Shown: positions 33,932 through 42,812 of the stretch, piece by piece
How positions within the stretch are numbered: the stretch's first letter is position 1
Layout: each line of letters starts with the position of its first letter
Origin: an uncultured Collinsella sp.
Lineage (GTDB): Bacteria > Actinomycetota > Coriobacteriia > Coriobacteriales > Coriobacteriaceae
Length of the DNA stretch: 42,812 nt
NCBI GenBank assembly: GCA_900547345.1
Contig: URGG01000005.1
Coordinates: forward strand, 1 to 42,812
Reading direction: 5' to 3'
Translations under genes and position numbers: made by a program
Notes under the pieces: generated by a model
The model's database searches: none
The model's input: only the letters and a program-made list of their open reading frames with translations
Told to the model about the DNA's origin: nothing

Positions 33932-35384
33932 ATGAATCAGGTGGAGCAGAGCGTTACCGAGTATGTCGACGAGGTCTGGGAGGATGTCGTCGCCGATATC
34001 GAGCAGCTGGTGAGTTATCCGTCCGTGGCAGTTTGTGCCGATGCGGAGCCCGGCGCGCCGTTTGGCCGCCCGGTCCGTGACGCGCTCGATTGCGCGCTCG
34101 GCATCGCTCAGAAGCTCGGCTACCAGACGAGCGACGACGAGGGCTATGTGGGCATCGCCGACATTCCCGGCCGCGGCGACAAGCAGCTCGCGACCATCTG
34201 CCACGTGGACGTGGTGCCCGCCGGCCCCGGTTGGAACACCGACCCGTTTGCGATGGAGCGTCGCGAGGGCTGGCTGCTCGGTCGCGGCGTTATCGACGAC
34301 AAGGGTCCGGCGGTGCTGTCGCTCTACGCCGGCGCCTATCTGCTCAAGCACGGCATTACCCCGCGCTATACCTTCCGCGCGCTGCTGGGCTGCGATGAGG
34401 AAGTGGGCATGTCCGACGTTCACCATTATCTGGAGAACCATGCAGATCCCGACTTTCTGTTTACGCCCGATGCCGAGTTCCCGGTCTGCAATGCCGAGAA
34501 GGGCCAGTTTGGGGCGACGTTTGTGAGCCCTAAGATCGATGGCGGGCGCATTGTATCGTGGAGCGGTGCCGAGGCGAGCAACGCCATTCCGTCGCAGTCT
34601 ATGCCGTGCTCAGTCTTCCTGGGACCTCGGGTTTCCCGCCGATGAACTGCCGGCGCCCGTTGAGAACGCCGACCGCCTGGAGATCACGGCGCTCGATAAC
34701 GGGCATGCGCAGATTTTCGCTCACGGCATTGGCGGTCATGCCTCGATGCCCGAGGGAACGATCAATGCCGTTGGCCTCATCGTGGCGTATCTGCGCGAGG
34801 CCGAGGACGCGTTTGGCGCACGCGATGAGCGCCTGCTGACGCCTGCCGAGCACGAGTTTGTCAAGTTTCTGGCCTTTGTGCATGCGGATGCCTATGGCCG
34901 CGGCCTGGGTATCGACGCGACGAGCCCCGCGTTTGGCCCGCTCACCTGCAACCCCGGCGTCATCCGCGTGGCGGATGGTCACATTGAGCAGGTCATCGAC
35001 GTGCGCTTCCCCGATAGCACCAGTGCCGATACCATCTGCGAGCAGCTCGAGCCGCTCGTGGGGCGCTTTGGCGTGACGTATCGCTTGGGTCGCGCCAAGG
35101 TGCCGTTCTCAGTTTCGGCCGACGACCCGGCCGTGAGGGCGCTTATCGATACCTATAACGAGTTTACGGGCAAGCATGCCGAGCCCTTTGCCATGGGCGG
35201 CGGCACGTACGCGCGCAACTTTGCCCGCGCCGTCTCGTTTGGCCCCGAGGAGACCGGCCTGGAGCTGCCCACATGGGGTGGCCAGATGCACGGCCCCAAC
35301 GAGTGCGCCAACGAGGAACAGCTCAAGCAAGCGCTCAAGATCTATATCGTGGCAATCCTCCGTTTGAATGAATTAGAGCTTTAA
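33932..35384 (+). pseudogene. pepV: PepV-like M20 dipeptidase, broken by two single-base frameshifts
   Basis: The start is ATG 33932 after AAGGAGG (33919-33925). The N-terminal part has the M20 zinc motifs CHVDVVPAG, GRGVIDDKGPA, GCDEEVGM and FTPDAEFPV, matching PepV/Sapep dipeptidases, up to AIPSQS. At about 34598 the frame must shift by one base to read YAVLSLPGTSGFP, and at about 34638 by one more, in the same sense, to continue ADELPAPVENADRLEI; the C-terminal part then runs normally to 35384 with GGHASMPEGT, and MGGGTYARNF. Two missing bases 40 nucleotides apart explain it. As read, the product truncates after ~238 residues. It could be a real pseudogene or base-calling deletions. Confidence 0.88.
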
Positions 35385-35407
35385 GGTTTCGCGGTTTCCC
35401 AATCTAA

Positions 35408-35478
35408 GTTGCGGTGGAATAGTTCCTAGAATGGGCCATTTGATGGCCAAACAGGAACTATTTCACCGCAACTTTGTT
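35408..35478. repeat. Palindromic GTTGCGGTGGAATAG repeat, copy 3, acting as terminator
   Basis: GTTGCGGTGGAATAGTTCCT pairs with AGGAACTATTTCACCGCAAC around GGCCA-TTTGA-TGGCC. TTTGTTTTT follows directly, so on the plus strand it is a strong terminator for the pepV-like gene. The inner arm differs from copies 1 and 2 (TTCCT/AGGAA instead of GGATTG/CAGTCC) yet stays paired. It lacks the GGTGCCCC tail. Confidence 0.8.
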
Positions 35479-35676
35479 TTTATTGGTGTAAAAGGCGCGC
35501 CATGCTTGGGTGGGGATTGTTATTCGTTTGTAAAGCCGAGTCGCGCTTGCGGTAAGGGTCTATCAGATGCCCGTAAGAAACCGTAGTTGGCGCGGGCGAT
35601 GCCCGGTCGGGGCCGTATCTTTCCAAACAGCAAAGCGGGCAGGGTGCCCGCGAGTCGCATGTATGAAAGGAAGATC

Positions 35677-36615
35677 ATGCTCGATCAGGCTTATTCTCGT
35701 CGTCAGTTCCTCGGCCTCGCTGGTGGTCTTGCCAGCATCGTCGGACTCGGTCTTGTTGGCTGCGGTGGCGCAGGCGCTTCTAGCGCCACCGACAAGGGCA
35801 GCGCCGCTGCTGCCGAGTCCGTCTCCGGCGAGGTGACCTACGACGGTGCCTCCTCGTTCCAGGCTCTCGTCGAGGCTGCTGCCGAGAAGTTCATGGATGC
35901 CAACCCCGACGTCTCCGTCTCCGGCTCGGGCAACGGTTCGGGCAAAGGTCTGACCGCTGTTGCCGCCGGCACCGTCACCATCGGTAACTCCGACGTCTTC
36001 GCCGAGACCAAGCTCGAGGCCGACCAGGTCAAGAACCTCGTCGACCACGAGGTCGCCGTCGTGGGCATGGGTCCTGTCGTCTCCAAGAACGTGACGGTCG
36101 ACGACCTGTCCCTCGAGCAGCTCAAGGGCATCTTCTCCGGCCAGATCACCAACTGGAAGGAGGTCGGCGGCGACGACGCCAAGATCGTCGTGCTCAACCG
36201 CAAGGCCGGCTCCGGCACCCGCGCCACCTTCGAGGCTGCCGTCTTTGGCGACGAGGCCGTCGACTTTAAGGGCGACGCCGAGCTCGACAAGTCCGGCGAC
36301 GTCCAGACTCAGATGGGCAGCACCGATAACGCCATCTCCTACCTGGACTTCTCGCACTTCGATGACTCCAAGTTCAACGCCATCAAGGTCGAGGGCGTCG
36401 AGCCCAAGAGCGCAAACGTCACCGACGACTCCTTCAAGATCTGGGCTACCGAGCACATGTACTGCTCCAAGGACGCCGACGAGGCCACCACGGCCTTCCT
36501 GGAGTTCATGCTTTCCGACGACGTCCAGGGCAAGCTCGTCGAGGAGCAGGGCTTTATCCCCGTCTCTGCCATGAAGGTCGTCAAGGACGCCAGCGGCAAG
36601 GTCTCTGCTAAATAA
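35677..36615 (+). CDS. pstS: Phosphate ABC transporter substrate-binding lipoprotein
   Basis: The protein has 312 residues from ATG 35677 (AAAGGAAG at 35665-35672). The N-terminus has twin Arg (SRRQFLG) and a lipobox LVGC, so it is probably exported and lipid-anchored. PstS features: YDGASSFQALVEAAAEKF, SGSGNGSGKGL, IGNSDVF, the phosphate-binding RKAGSGTRATFE and NAISYLDFS. It captures inorganic phosphate for PstCAB encoded directly downstream. The gene spacing (25 bases to pstC) indicates one operon. No phoU or phoR gene follows in the window. Confidence 0.95.
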   Translation: MLDQAYSRRQFLGLAGGLASIVGLGLVGCGGAGASSATDKGSAAAAESVSGEVTYDGASSFQALVEAAAEKFMDANPDVSVSGSGNGSGKGLTAVAAGTVTIGNSDVFAETKLEADQVKNLVDHEVAVVGMGPVVSKNVTVDDLSLEQLKGIFSGQITNWKEVGGDDAKIVVLNRKAGSGTRATFEAAVFGDEAVDFKGDAELDKSGDVQTQMGSTDNAISYLDFSHFDDSKFNAIKVEGVEPKSANVTDDSFKIWATEHMYCSKDADEATTAFLEFMLSDDVQGKLVEEQGFIPVSAMKVVKDASGKVSAK

Positions 36616-36640
36616 GTAATCGCCCCCGGAAAGGTTTGCA

Positions 36641-37549
36641 ATGGCAAAACAGCTGCCAAAGCGCGACCTTGAGAACGTGGGTCTAGGCGTCACGGGCGCG
36701 TGCGTAGCGCTCGTGACGCTTGTCGTTGCCGCGCTTATCTTCATGGTCGCCCAAAAGGGCCTCTCGGCTTTTGTCAAGGACGGCGTCTCGGTCGTCGAGT
36801 TTTTCACCGGTACCAAGTGGGACCTGGCCAACACAGCCGAAAACGGCCTGCCTTATACCGGCGCTCTGCCCCTGATCGTCACCTCGTTTGCGGTCATGGT
36901 GCTCTCCACGCTTATCGCGCTGCCCATCGCCATCGGCTCTGCCATCTTTGCGGTCGAGATCCAGCCTAAGTTTGGCTCCAAGGTCTTTCAGCCGCTCATT
37001 GAGCTTTTGACCGGCATTCCCTCGGTCGTCTTTGGCCTGATCGGCTTTCAGGTGGTCGTCGGCCTTATGAAGAGCGTTTTCCACGTGAGCACGGGCCTGG
37101 GCATCTTGCCCGGCGCCATCGTGCTGGCCGTCATGATCCTGCCGACCATGACCACGCTTTCGGTCGACGGCTTGCGCGCCGTGCTCGACAGCTACCGCCA
37201 GGGTTCGCTCGCGCTGGGCTACACCCGCTGGCAGACCATCTGGCACGTGGTGCTCAAGTCCGCCATGCCGTCGCTCATGACCGCGGTCATCCTTGGCATG
37301 ACCCGCGCCTTTGGTGAGACGCTCGCCGTGCGCATGGTCATCGGCGGTATCGAGGCCATGCCGACGTCGCTGCTGTCGCCGGCCTCGACCATTACCACCA
37401 CGCTCACCACGTCCATGGCGGTCTATGCCGAGGGCTCGGCCCAGGACGATGTTCTGTGGGCGCTCGGTCTGCTGCTGATGGGCATGAGCCTCATCTTCAT
37501 CCTGATCATCCACCTTATAGGCCGCAAGGGGGCGAAGGCTCGTGGCTAG
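36641..37549 (+). CDS. pstC: Phosphate ABC transporter permease PstC
   Basis: The protein has 302 residues with six predicted transmembrane helices, starting at ATG 36641 after GAAAGG. The segment ELLTGIPSVVFGLIGF and the EAA loop with SLALGYTRWQTIWHVVLKSA identify the family permease; IGSAIFAVEIQP and LAVRMVIGG are further conserved parts. It forms the channel half with PstA. Its last 8 bases overlap the pstA start, implying coupled translation. Confidence 0.95.
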   Translation: MAKQLPKRDLENVGLGVTGACVALVTLVVAALIFMVAQKGLSAFVKDGVSVVEFFTGTKWDLANTAENGLPYTGALPLIVTSFAVMVLSTLIALPIAIGSAIFAVEIQPKFGSKVFQPLIELLTGIPSVVFGLIGFQVVVGLMKSVFHVSTGLGILPGAIVLAVMILPTMTTLSVDGLRAVLDSYRQGSLALGYTRWQTIWHVVLKSAMPSLMTAVILGMTRAFGETLAVRMVIGGIEAMPTSLLSPASTITTTLTTSMAVYAEGSAQDDVLWALGLLLMGMSLIFILIIHLIGRKGAKARG

Positions 37550-38464
37550 CACGCGCATCCATATCGACGAGGCGAGACTCGGGCGCGTCCAAAAGCAGGA
37601 CCGCATCGCCACGGGCGTGCTGACGACAATCGTCGCCATCGTCATGCTCATCGTCGTCTCCATGGTGGTCTACATCCTGCTCGAGGGTATCTCGACGCTG
37701 TTCCAGCCGGGCTTTCTCACGCAGCCCGCGCGCGCCAACGGAACCCAGGGCGGCGTGCTCTACCAGCTGTTCGACTCGTTCTATCTGCTGTTGATCACTC
37801 TAGGTATCTCGGTGCCCATCAGCTTGGGCGGCGCGGTCTTCCTAGTCGAGTACGCGCCCGATGGGCCTATTCGCGACATCGCCTCAACCGCCATCGAGAC
37901 GCTGTCCTCGCTGCCCTCCATCGTCGTCGGCATGTTCGGCTTTCTGGTGTTCTCGGTGCAGCTGGGCTGGAAGTACTCCATCATCTCCGGCGCTGTCGCG
38001 CTCACCATGTTCAACATCCCCATCCTGGTGCGCGTGATCCAACAGGCGCTCGAGGACGTGCCGCAGGCCCAGCGCGATGCGTGCCTGGCCATGGGCCTCA
38101 CCCGCTGGGAGGCCACGCTGCACATCCTAATCCCCGAGGCCATGCCCGCCATCGTGACCGGCATTGTGCTTTCGGCCGGCCGTGTGTTTGGCGAGGCTGC
38201 GGCACTGCTCTTTACCTCGGGCATGAGCTCGCCGGTGCGTCTGAACTTCTTGAGCTTTAACCTGTCGAGCCCCATTTGCGCCTGGAACGTGTTCCGCCCC
38301 GGTGAGTCGCTCGCCGTGCACATCTACAAGATTTACGGCGAGGGCAGCCCCGAGGCCCAGCAGATCGTCTGGGGCACCGCGGCACTGCTGATGATCTGCG
38401 TGCTGCTGTTTAACGTAGTTGCCCGTATCGTGGGCAAGCAACTGGCAAGGAAGATGACGGCCGA

Positions 38465-38468
<4 letters not shown>
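37542..38468 (+). CDS. pstA: Phosphate ABC transporter permease PstA
   Basis: The protein has 308 residues from GTG 37542, overlapping pstC by 8 bases. Six transmembrane helices, with IGISVPISLGGAVFLVEY-like membrane entry, ETLSSLPSIVVGMFGFLVF and the EAA loop DACLAMGLTRWEATLHILIP. It pairs with PstC. It overlaps pstB by 4 bases (ATGA). Product identity is secure from the permease motifs and operon position. Confidence 0.95.
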
Positions 38469-39337
<869 letters not shown>

Positions 39338-39392
39338 TCCGGGACATGCTTGAGGCCCGCGGCGGCCACGGTTGCCACGGGACTGATTGGAG

Positions 39393-39429
39393 GGGCGGGT
39401 TATCTCTTTTGCGAGTGGCCCGCCTTTTT
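39393..39429 (+). terminator. Rho-independent terminator of the pstSCAB operon
   Basis: GGCGGG (39394-39399) pairs with CCCGCC (39419-39424) and is followed by TTTTT. Confidence 0.75.
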
Positions 39430-39447
39430 GTGTCGCTGCCAGACCGA

Positions 39448-39482
39448 CCACCACAAAGGGGACAGGCACCTTCGTGGTGGTT
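39448..39482. repeat. Inverted repeat containing a GGGGACAGGCACCTT unit
   Basis: ACCACCAC (39448-39455) and GTGGTGGT (39475-39482) flank AAAGGGGACAGGCACCTTC. The GGGGAC/GCACC words recur at 22485 and 42194, which suggests a shared dispersed repeat. Confidence 0.45.
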
Positions 39483-39541
39483 TGGGGTGGGGCTCGCTGC
39501 TATCATGGACAACGTTGAATTTCTACGAAGGAGCAGGGCAT

Positions 39542-41401
39542 ATGGCGATTCTTTTGGGATGCGATTCCGTCAGCCTAGAGTTTCCCACCAAGCATATTTT
39601 CGATAGCGTGACGCTCGGCGTGGGCGAGGGCGACCGTATTGGCATCGTCGGCAAAAACGGCGACGGCAAGTCGACGCTGCTGAGCGTGCTTGCCGGCACG
39701 CTGGAGCCCGATGATGGCCGCGTGACGCATCGCCGCGGCACGACGATCGGTCTGCTCGGCCAAAAGGACAACCTCGTCGATACCGACACCGTGCATCATG
39801 CCGTCGTCGGCGACACGCCCGAGTATGAGTGGGCGTCGAGTCCGCGTACACGCCAGATCCTCGCCGGTCTCATTAGCGATGTTCCCTGGGAGGGCACGGT
39901 GGGCGAGCTTTCGGGCGGCCAACGCCGTCGCGTGGACCTCGCGCGCCTGCTGATCGGCGACTACGACGTGCTCATGCTCGACGAGCCCACCAACCACCTG
40001 GACATGCGCACCATCAACTGGCTCGCGCGTCACTTAAAGGCCCGCTGGCAGCGCGGTCAGGGCGCCATGCTCGTGGTCACGCACGATCGCTGGTTCTTGG
40101 ACGAGGTCTGCACTAGCATGTGGGAGGTCCACGACGGCCAGGTCGATCCCTTCGAGGGCGGCTACTCGGCATACATCCTGCAGCGCGTGGAGCGCGACCG
40201 CATGGCCGCCGTCACCGAGGAGCGTCGTCGCAACATGGCGCGCAAGGAGCTCGCGTGGCTGAGCCGTGGCGCACAGGCCCGTTCCACTAAGCCCAAGTTT
40301 CGCGTTGAGGCTGCTCGCGAGCTGATCGCCGACGTGCCGCCCGTGCGCGACGAGCTGGAGCTCAAGCGCCTCGCCGTGAGCCGCCTAGGCAAGCAGGTCA
40401 TCGACGTGATCGACGTTGATGCCGGCTATGCGGATACCGACGGCGCGCCCAAGCAGGTGCTCTCCGACGTGACCTGGCTCATTGGCGCGGGCGACCGCTA
40501 TGGCCTTTTGGGCGAGAACGGTGCCGGCAAGTCGACGCTGCTTGACGTGATTCAGGGCAAGATCGCGCCCCTTCGCGGCCGCGTGAAGATCGGCCAGACG
40601 GTGCGTTTTGGCGTGCTGTCGCAGCAGCTCGAGGAGCTCGAGCCCTACATGGGCGATACGATCCGCGAAGTGCTCAGCAACTATAAGAAGTACTACGTCA
40701 TCGACGGCAAGGAGACCTCGCCCGAGAAGCTCTGCGAGCGTCTGGGCTTTACGACGCAGCAGCTCTGGAGCCGCATCGGCGATCTTTCGGGCGGCCAGCG
40801 CCGTCGCCTGTCGCTGCTGCTGACGATTCTGGACGAGCCCAACGTGCTCATCCTGGACGAGCCCGGTAACGACCTGGATACCGATATGCTCGCGATTGTC
40901 GAGGATCTGCTGGACGGCTGGCCCGGCACGCTGATCCTGGTGACGCACGACCGTTTCCTCATGGAGCGCGTGACCGACCAACAGTGGGCACTGCTTGACG
41001 GCCACCTGACGCATATGCCCGGCGGCGTCGATCAGTACCTGCGCCTGTGCAACGCCACGGCCGAGGGCGAGCCCGTGGGCGCGCCGAGCGCCAAGACCGG
41101 CACGTTCGACACCGGTGCCGCAGCGGTTGCAGCCGAAAAGCCCAAGACGAGCGGGCAGCCCAACGGTCTTTCCAACGCCGAGCGCCAGAAGCTCCGCCGC
41201 GAGGTGAGCTCGCTCGAGCGTAAGATGGAGACGCAGCGCGCTCGCGTGGAGGAGGCCGAGGCCGCGATGGCTCAGGTCGATCCCACCAACTACACGGCGC
41301 TCGGCGAGCAGCAGGCAAAGATCGACGAGGCCCACGCCGCCATGGACGAGCTTGAGATGGCGTGGCTCGAGGCGAGCGAAAAGCTCGAGGGCGAGGAGTA
41401 G
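39542..41401 (+). CDS. ABC-F family ATPase, Uup-like
   Basis: The protein has 619 residues from ATG 39542 (AAGGAG at 39528-39533). It has two ABC ATPase domains and no membrane part: GKNGDGKST, LSGGQRRRVDLARLL, MLDEPTNHLD and THDRWFLDEV in the first; GENGAGKST, LSGGQRRRLSLLLTI, ILDEPGNDLD (N-D for N-H) and THDRFLME in the second. A C-terminal coiled coil (NAERQKLRREVSSLERKMET) marks the Uup type, which binds ribosomes or branched DNA. ABC-F proteins act on the ribosome rather than as transporters. A resistance role is possible but not shown. Confidence 0.92.
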   Translation: MAILLGCDSVSLEFPTKHIFDSVTLGVGEGDRIGIVGKNGDGKSTLLSVLAGTLEPDDGRVTHRRGTTIGLLGQKDNLVDTDTVHHAVVGDTPEYEWASSPRTRQILAGLISDVPWEGTVGELSGGQRRRVDLARLLIGDYDVLMLDEPTNHLDMRTINWLARHLKARWQRGQGAMLVVTHDRWFLDEVCTSMWEVHDGQVDPFEGGYSAYILQRVERDRMAAVTEERRRNMARKELAWLSRGAQARSTKPKFRVEAARELIADVPPVRDELELKRLAVSRLGKQVIDVIDVDAGYADTDGAPKQVLSDVTWLIGAGDRYGLLGENGAGKSTLLDVIQGKIAPLRGRVKIGQTVRFGVLSQQLEELEPYMGDTIREVLSNYKKYYVIDGKETSPEKLCERLGFTTQQLWSRIGDLSGGQRRRLSLLLTILDEPNVLILDEPGNDLDTDMLAIVEDLLDGWPGTLILVTHDRFLMERVTDQQWALLDGHLTHMPGGVDQYLRLCNATAEGEPVGAPSAKTGTFDTGAAAVAAEKPKTSGQPNGLSNAERQKLRREVSSLERKMETQRARVEEAEAAMAQVDPTNYTALGEQQAKIDEAHAAMDELEMAWLEASEKLEGEE

Positions 41402-41407
41402 GCGAGG

Positions 41408-42178
41408 ATGATCAGGGCCGCGTTTTTCGATATCGACGGCACGCTGCTGAGCTTTAAGACGCACCGGATTCCGGCGTCGGCGCAGCAGGTGCTCGACAGC
41501 TTTCACGAGCAGGGGATTGCGTGCGTGATCGCCACGGGCCGTCCGACCTACCAGATGCCGGACTGGCTGTTCAACTTGGGTTGGGATGCGTACATTACGC
41601 TTTCGGGCCAGCACTGCTTTGATGCCGAGGGCGTTTACCGCAGCTGCCCGATCGATCCGGACGACGTCGCGGTGATTGTGGACCAGGTGGCGCAGGGGCG
41701 CTATGACTCGCTGTGCATGCAGGGCGAGAACTCGTTTGTGAACCGCCTGTCCGAGCGCGTGGTGACGGCCGGCAGCAACGCGGGAATCGTCTACCACGAG
41801 GAGCCGTTTGAGCACGCCTTCGATGCGCCGGTCTACCAGTTTTGCGCCTTTGTGGATCCGGCCGACGAGCATATCGTGACCGATGCGGTGTCACATTCGC
41901 TCACTACGCGCTGGTGTGACCTGTTCTGCGACATTATTCCCGCTAACGGCGGCAAGGACCTGGGCGTGGCGGCAACGCTGGAGCGGCTGGGTATCGACGC
42001 GAGCAAGGCGATCGCCTTTGGCGACGGCGAGAACGACCTGTCGATGTTCTCGGCCGTGGGCACAAGTGTTGCCATGGGCAACGCGCAGGAGACCGTGAAG
42101 GCCGCAGCGACCTACGTTACGACCGCCGTAGACGACGATGGGATCTACAACGCTGCTAAACACTTTGGGCTGCTATAG
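41408..42178 (+). CDS. Cof-type HAD-IIB family phosphatase
   Basis: The protein has 256 residues from ATG 41408, 6 bases after the ABC-F stop (GCGAGG ribosome site), so probably the same transcript. Motif I is FFDIDGTLLSF, motif II VIATGRP, motif III Lys in NGGKDLGV, and motif IV FGDGENDLSMF, which is the Cof/IIB pattern with the C2 cap between II and III. These enzymes dephosphorylate sugar phosphates or flavin-type compounds. The substrate is unknown. Confidence 0.9.
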   Translation: MIRAAFFDIDGTLLSFKTHRIPASAQQVLDSFHEQGIACVIATGRPTYQMPDWLFNLGWDAYITLSGQHCFDAEGVYRSCPIDPDDVAVIVDQVAQGRYDSLCMQGENSFVNRLSERVVTAGSNAGIVYHEEPFEHAFDAPVYQFCAFVDPADEHIVTDAVSHSLTTRWCDLFCDIIPANGGKDLGVAATLERLGIDASKAIAFGDGENDLSMFSAVGTSVAMGNAQETVKAAATYVTTAVDDDGIYNAAKHFGLL

Positions 42179-42193
42179 CTGCGGGCCGGCACC

Positions 42194-42235
42194 GGCACCT
42201 GGGGACATTCCTTGAGGAGCGTCCCCATTTTGTTT
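42194..42235 (+). terminator. Terminator after the Cof-type gene, built from the GGCACCTGGGGAC repeat
   Basis: GGGGAC (42201-42206) pairs with GTCCCC (42221-42226), followed by ATTTTGTTTT. The left arm is part of a 21-base unit also found at 22512-22532 with one difference. Confidence 0.65.
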
Positions 42236-42265
42236 TCGTCCCGCACATTTTGTGAAACACGGCTA

Positions 42266-42311
42266 ACTTTTAGGCAAAGTAGTAAGACATGGGCAACTTT
42301 TGCGGTAAAGT
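42266..42311 (+). promoter_or_regulatory. Two phased palindromes upstream of the DtxR/MntR-family regulator
   Basis: ACTTT-N5-AAAGT (42266-42280) and ACTTT-N6-AAAGT (42296-42311) start 30 bases apart, about three helical turns. A third related word, AAAGGCTAACT, follows near 42330. They sit 54-99 bases before the start codon and are good candidates for the regulator's own binding sites. Confidence 0.5.
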
Positions 42312-42364
42312 AAGCTGTGAAAAGTATGCAAAGGCTAACTAGCAATCATCGCGAAAGGCGGCCC

Positions 42365-42754
42365 ATGGCCCTACGTGAATCCGGAGAAGACTATCTCGAA
42401 TCGATCTACGTTCTGTCGAAACGTCAGGGCATCGTGCGCTCGATCGACGTTGCGGAGTACCTCGGCGTAACCAAGGCGAGCGTTTCCAAGGCCATGGCGA
42501 CGCTGGAAAGCAACGGCTATGTCGAAATGGGCAAGCGCGACGTTCATCTGACGGAGCGGGGGCTTGAGGTCGCTCGCCAAATGTGGGAGCGCCACTGCTT
42601 TTTCGTGCGGCTGCTCGAGGAAGCCGGTGTTTCAGCGGATGTCGCGTCGCAAGAGGGCTGCCACATGGAGCACTGCCTGAGTGAGGAGAGCTTCGAGAAG
42701 CTGAGGGCGATGCTGGGGCGGGATGGTGCTTCGGCGCCAACAATGACCGACTAG
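42365..42754 (+). CDS. DtxR/MntR-family metal-dependent transcriptional regulator
   Basis: The protein has 129 residues from ATG 42365 (GAAAGGCGG upstream). It starts ESGEDYLESIYVLSKRQG, then a winged helix (SIDVAEYLGVTKASVSKAM, LESNGYVEM), then the dimerisation helices with WERHCFFVRLLEEAGVSAD and the metal-site Glu/His/Cys region EGCHMEHCLSEESFEKL. This is the short MntR-like form without an SH3 tail. It probably senses Mn or Fe; which one cannot be read from the sequence. Paired palindromes upstream suggest autoregulation. No transporter gene is visible before the window ends. Confidence 0.88.
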   Translation: MALRESGEDYLESIYVLSKRQGIVRSIDVAEYLGVTKASVSKAMATLESNGYVEMGKRDVHLTERGLEVARQMWERHCFFVRLLEEAGVSADVASQEGCHMEHCLSEESFEKLRAMLGRDGASAPTMTD

Positions 42755-42774
42755 CACTCCCACAGTGGCGCGCC

Positions 42775-42795
42775 TCCCGCGCCAAAGGCGCGGGA
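42775..42795. repeat. Perfect GC hairpin after the DtxR/MntR-family gene
   Basis: TCCCGCGCC-AAA-GGCGCGGGA forms a 9-bp stem with a 3-base loop, 20 bases after the stop. No T-run is seen in the available 17 bases. Confidence 0.55.
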
Positions 42796-42812
42796 CAGCG
42801 ATTGGGACAAAA

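Noticed and set aside
42775..42795. A terminator for the DtxR/MntR gene
   Set aside because: The hairpin is good but no T-run is visible before the window ends, so it is listed only as a hairpin.

Overview
The window looks like chromosome from a high-GC, anaerobic gut actinobacterium of the class Coriobacteriia, most likely Collinsella or a near relative. This is inferred from overall composition, strong AGGAG-type ribosome binding sites, the mix of actinobacterial and Firmicutes-like genes (class III fructose bisphosphatase, C69 and PepV-type dipeptidases, DegV proteins, QueH) and very large Lys/Ser/Asp-rich surface proteins. No rRNA, tRNA, CRISPR array or intact insertion sequence was found.

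Layout. 1-1429: one-carbon folate genes (3' part of fchA, folD). 1542-3056: a C69 dipeptidase split by an in-frame TAG. 3156-5344: a phasin-like small protein and a UbiB/ABC1 kinase-like protein. 5455-10500: a cobalamin riboswitch followed by two surface proteins carrying transcobalamin-like DUF4430 domains, the larger one also with a beta-propeller; together they look like a cell-surface vitamin B12 capture operon. 10660-13677 (minus strand): two GtrA membrane proteins and a class III fbp split by an in-frame TAA. 13998-19742: a DegV protein, a TIM-barrel protein, a 56-residue membrane protein, an RsmB/F-type rRNA methyltransferase and a divergent MetRS-like enzyme. 19875-26846: a DUF3267 membrane protein, the queuosine genes queH, queA and tgt, and between them a tail-anchored coiled-coil protein, an SDR oxidoreductase and two copies of a structured intergenic repeat.

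27830-32200 is an accessory island of visibly lower GC: a RelB/YafQ-type toxin-antitoxin pair, then a TOTE-type primase-helicase with a degenerate PLD-like tail. It is bracketed by two directly repeated copies of a palindromic element, and upstream of the TOTE gene lies a 230-bp AT-rich segment with 35-bp perfect inverted repeats (an inverton or MITE candidate).

32198-42754: a second DegV protein, a HAD phosphatase, a PepV-like dipeptidase broken by two single-base frameshifts, the pstSCAB phosphate transporter operon (with an unusual Asn in the PstB Walker A motif), a Uup-like ABC-F ATPase, a Cof-type HAD phosphatase and a DtxR/MntR-family regulator with two phased palindromes upstream. Three housekeeping-type genes are interrupted. 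They may be real decay or sequence errors, and the raw sequence cannot decide.
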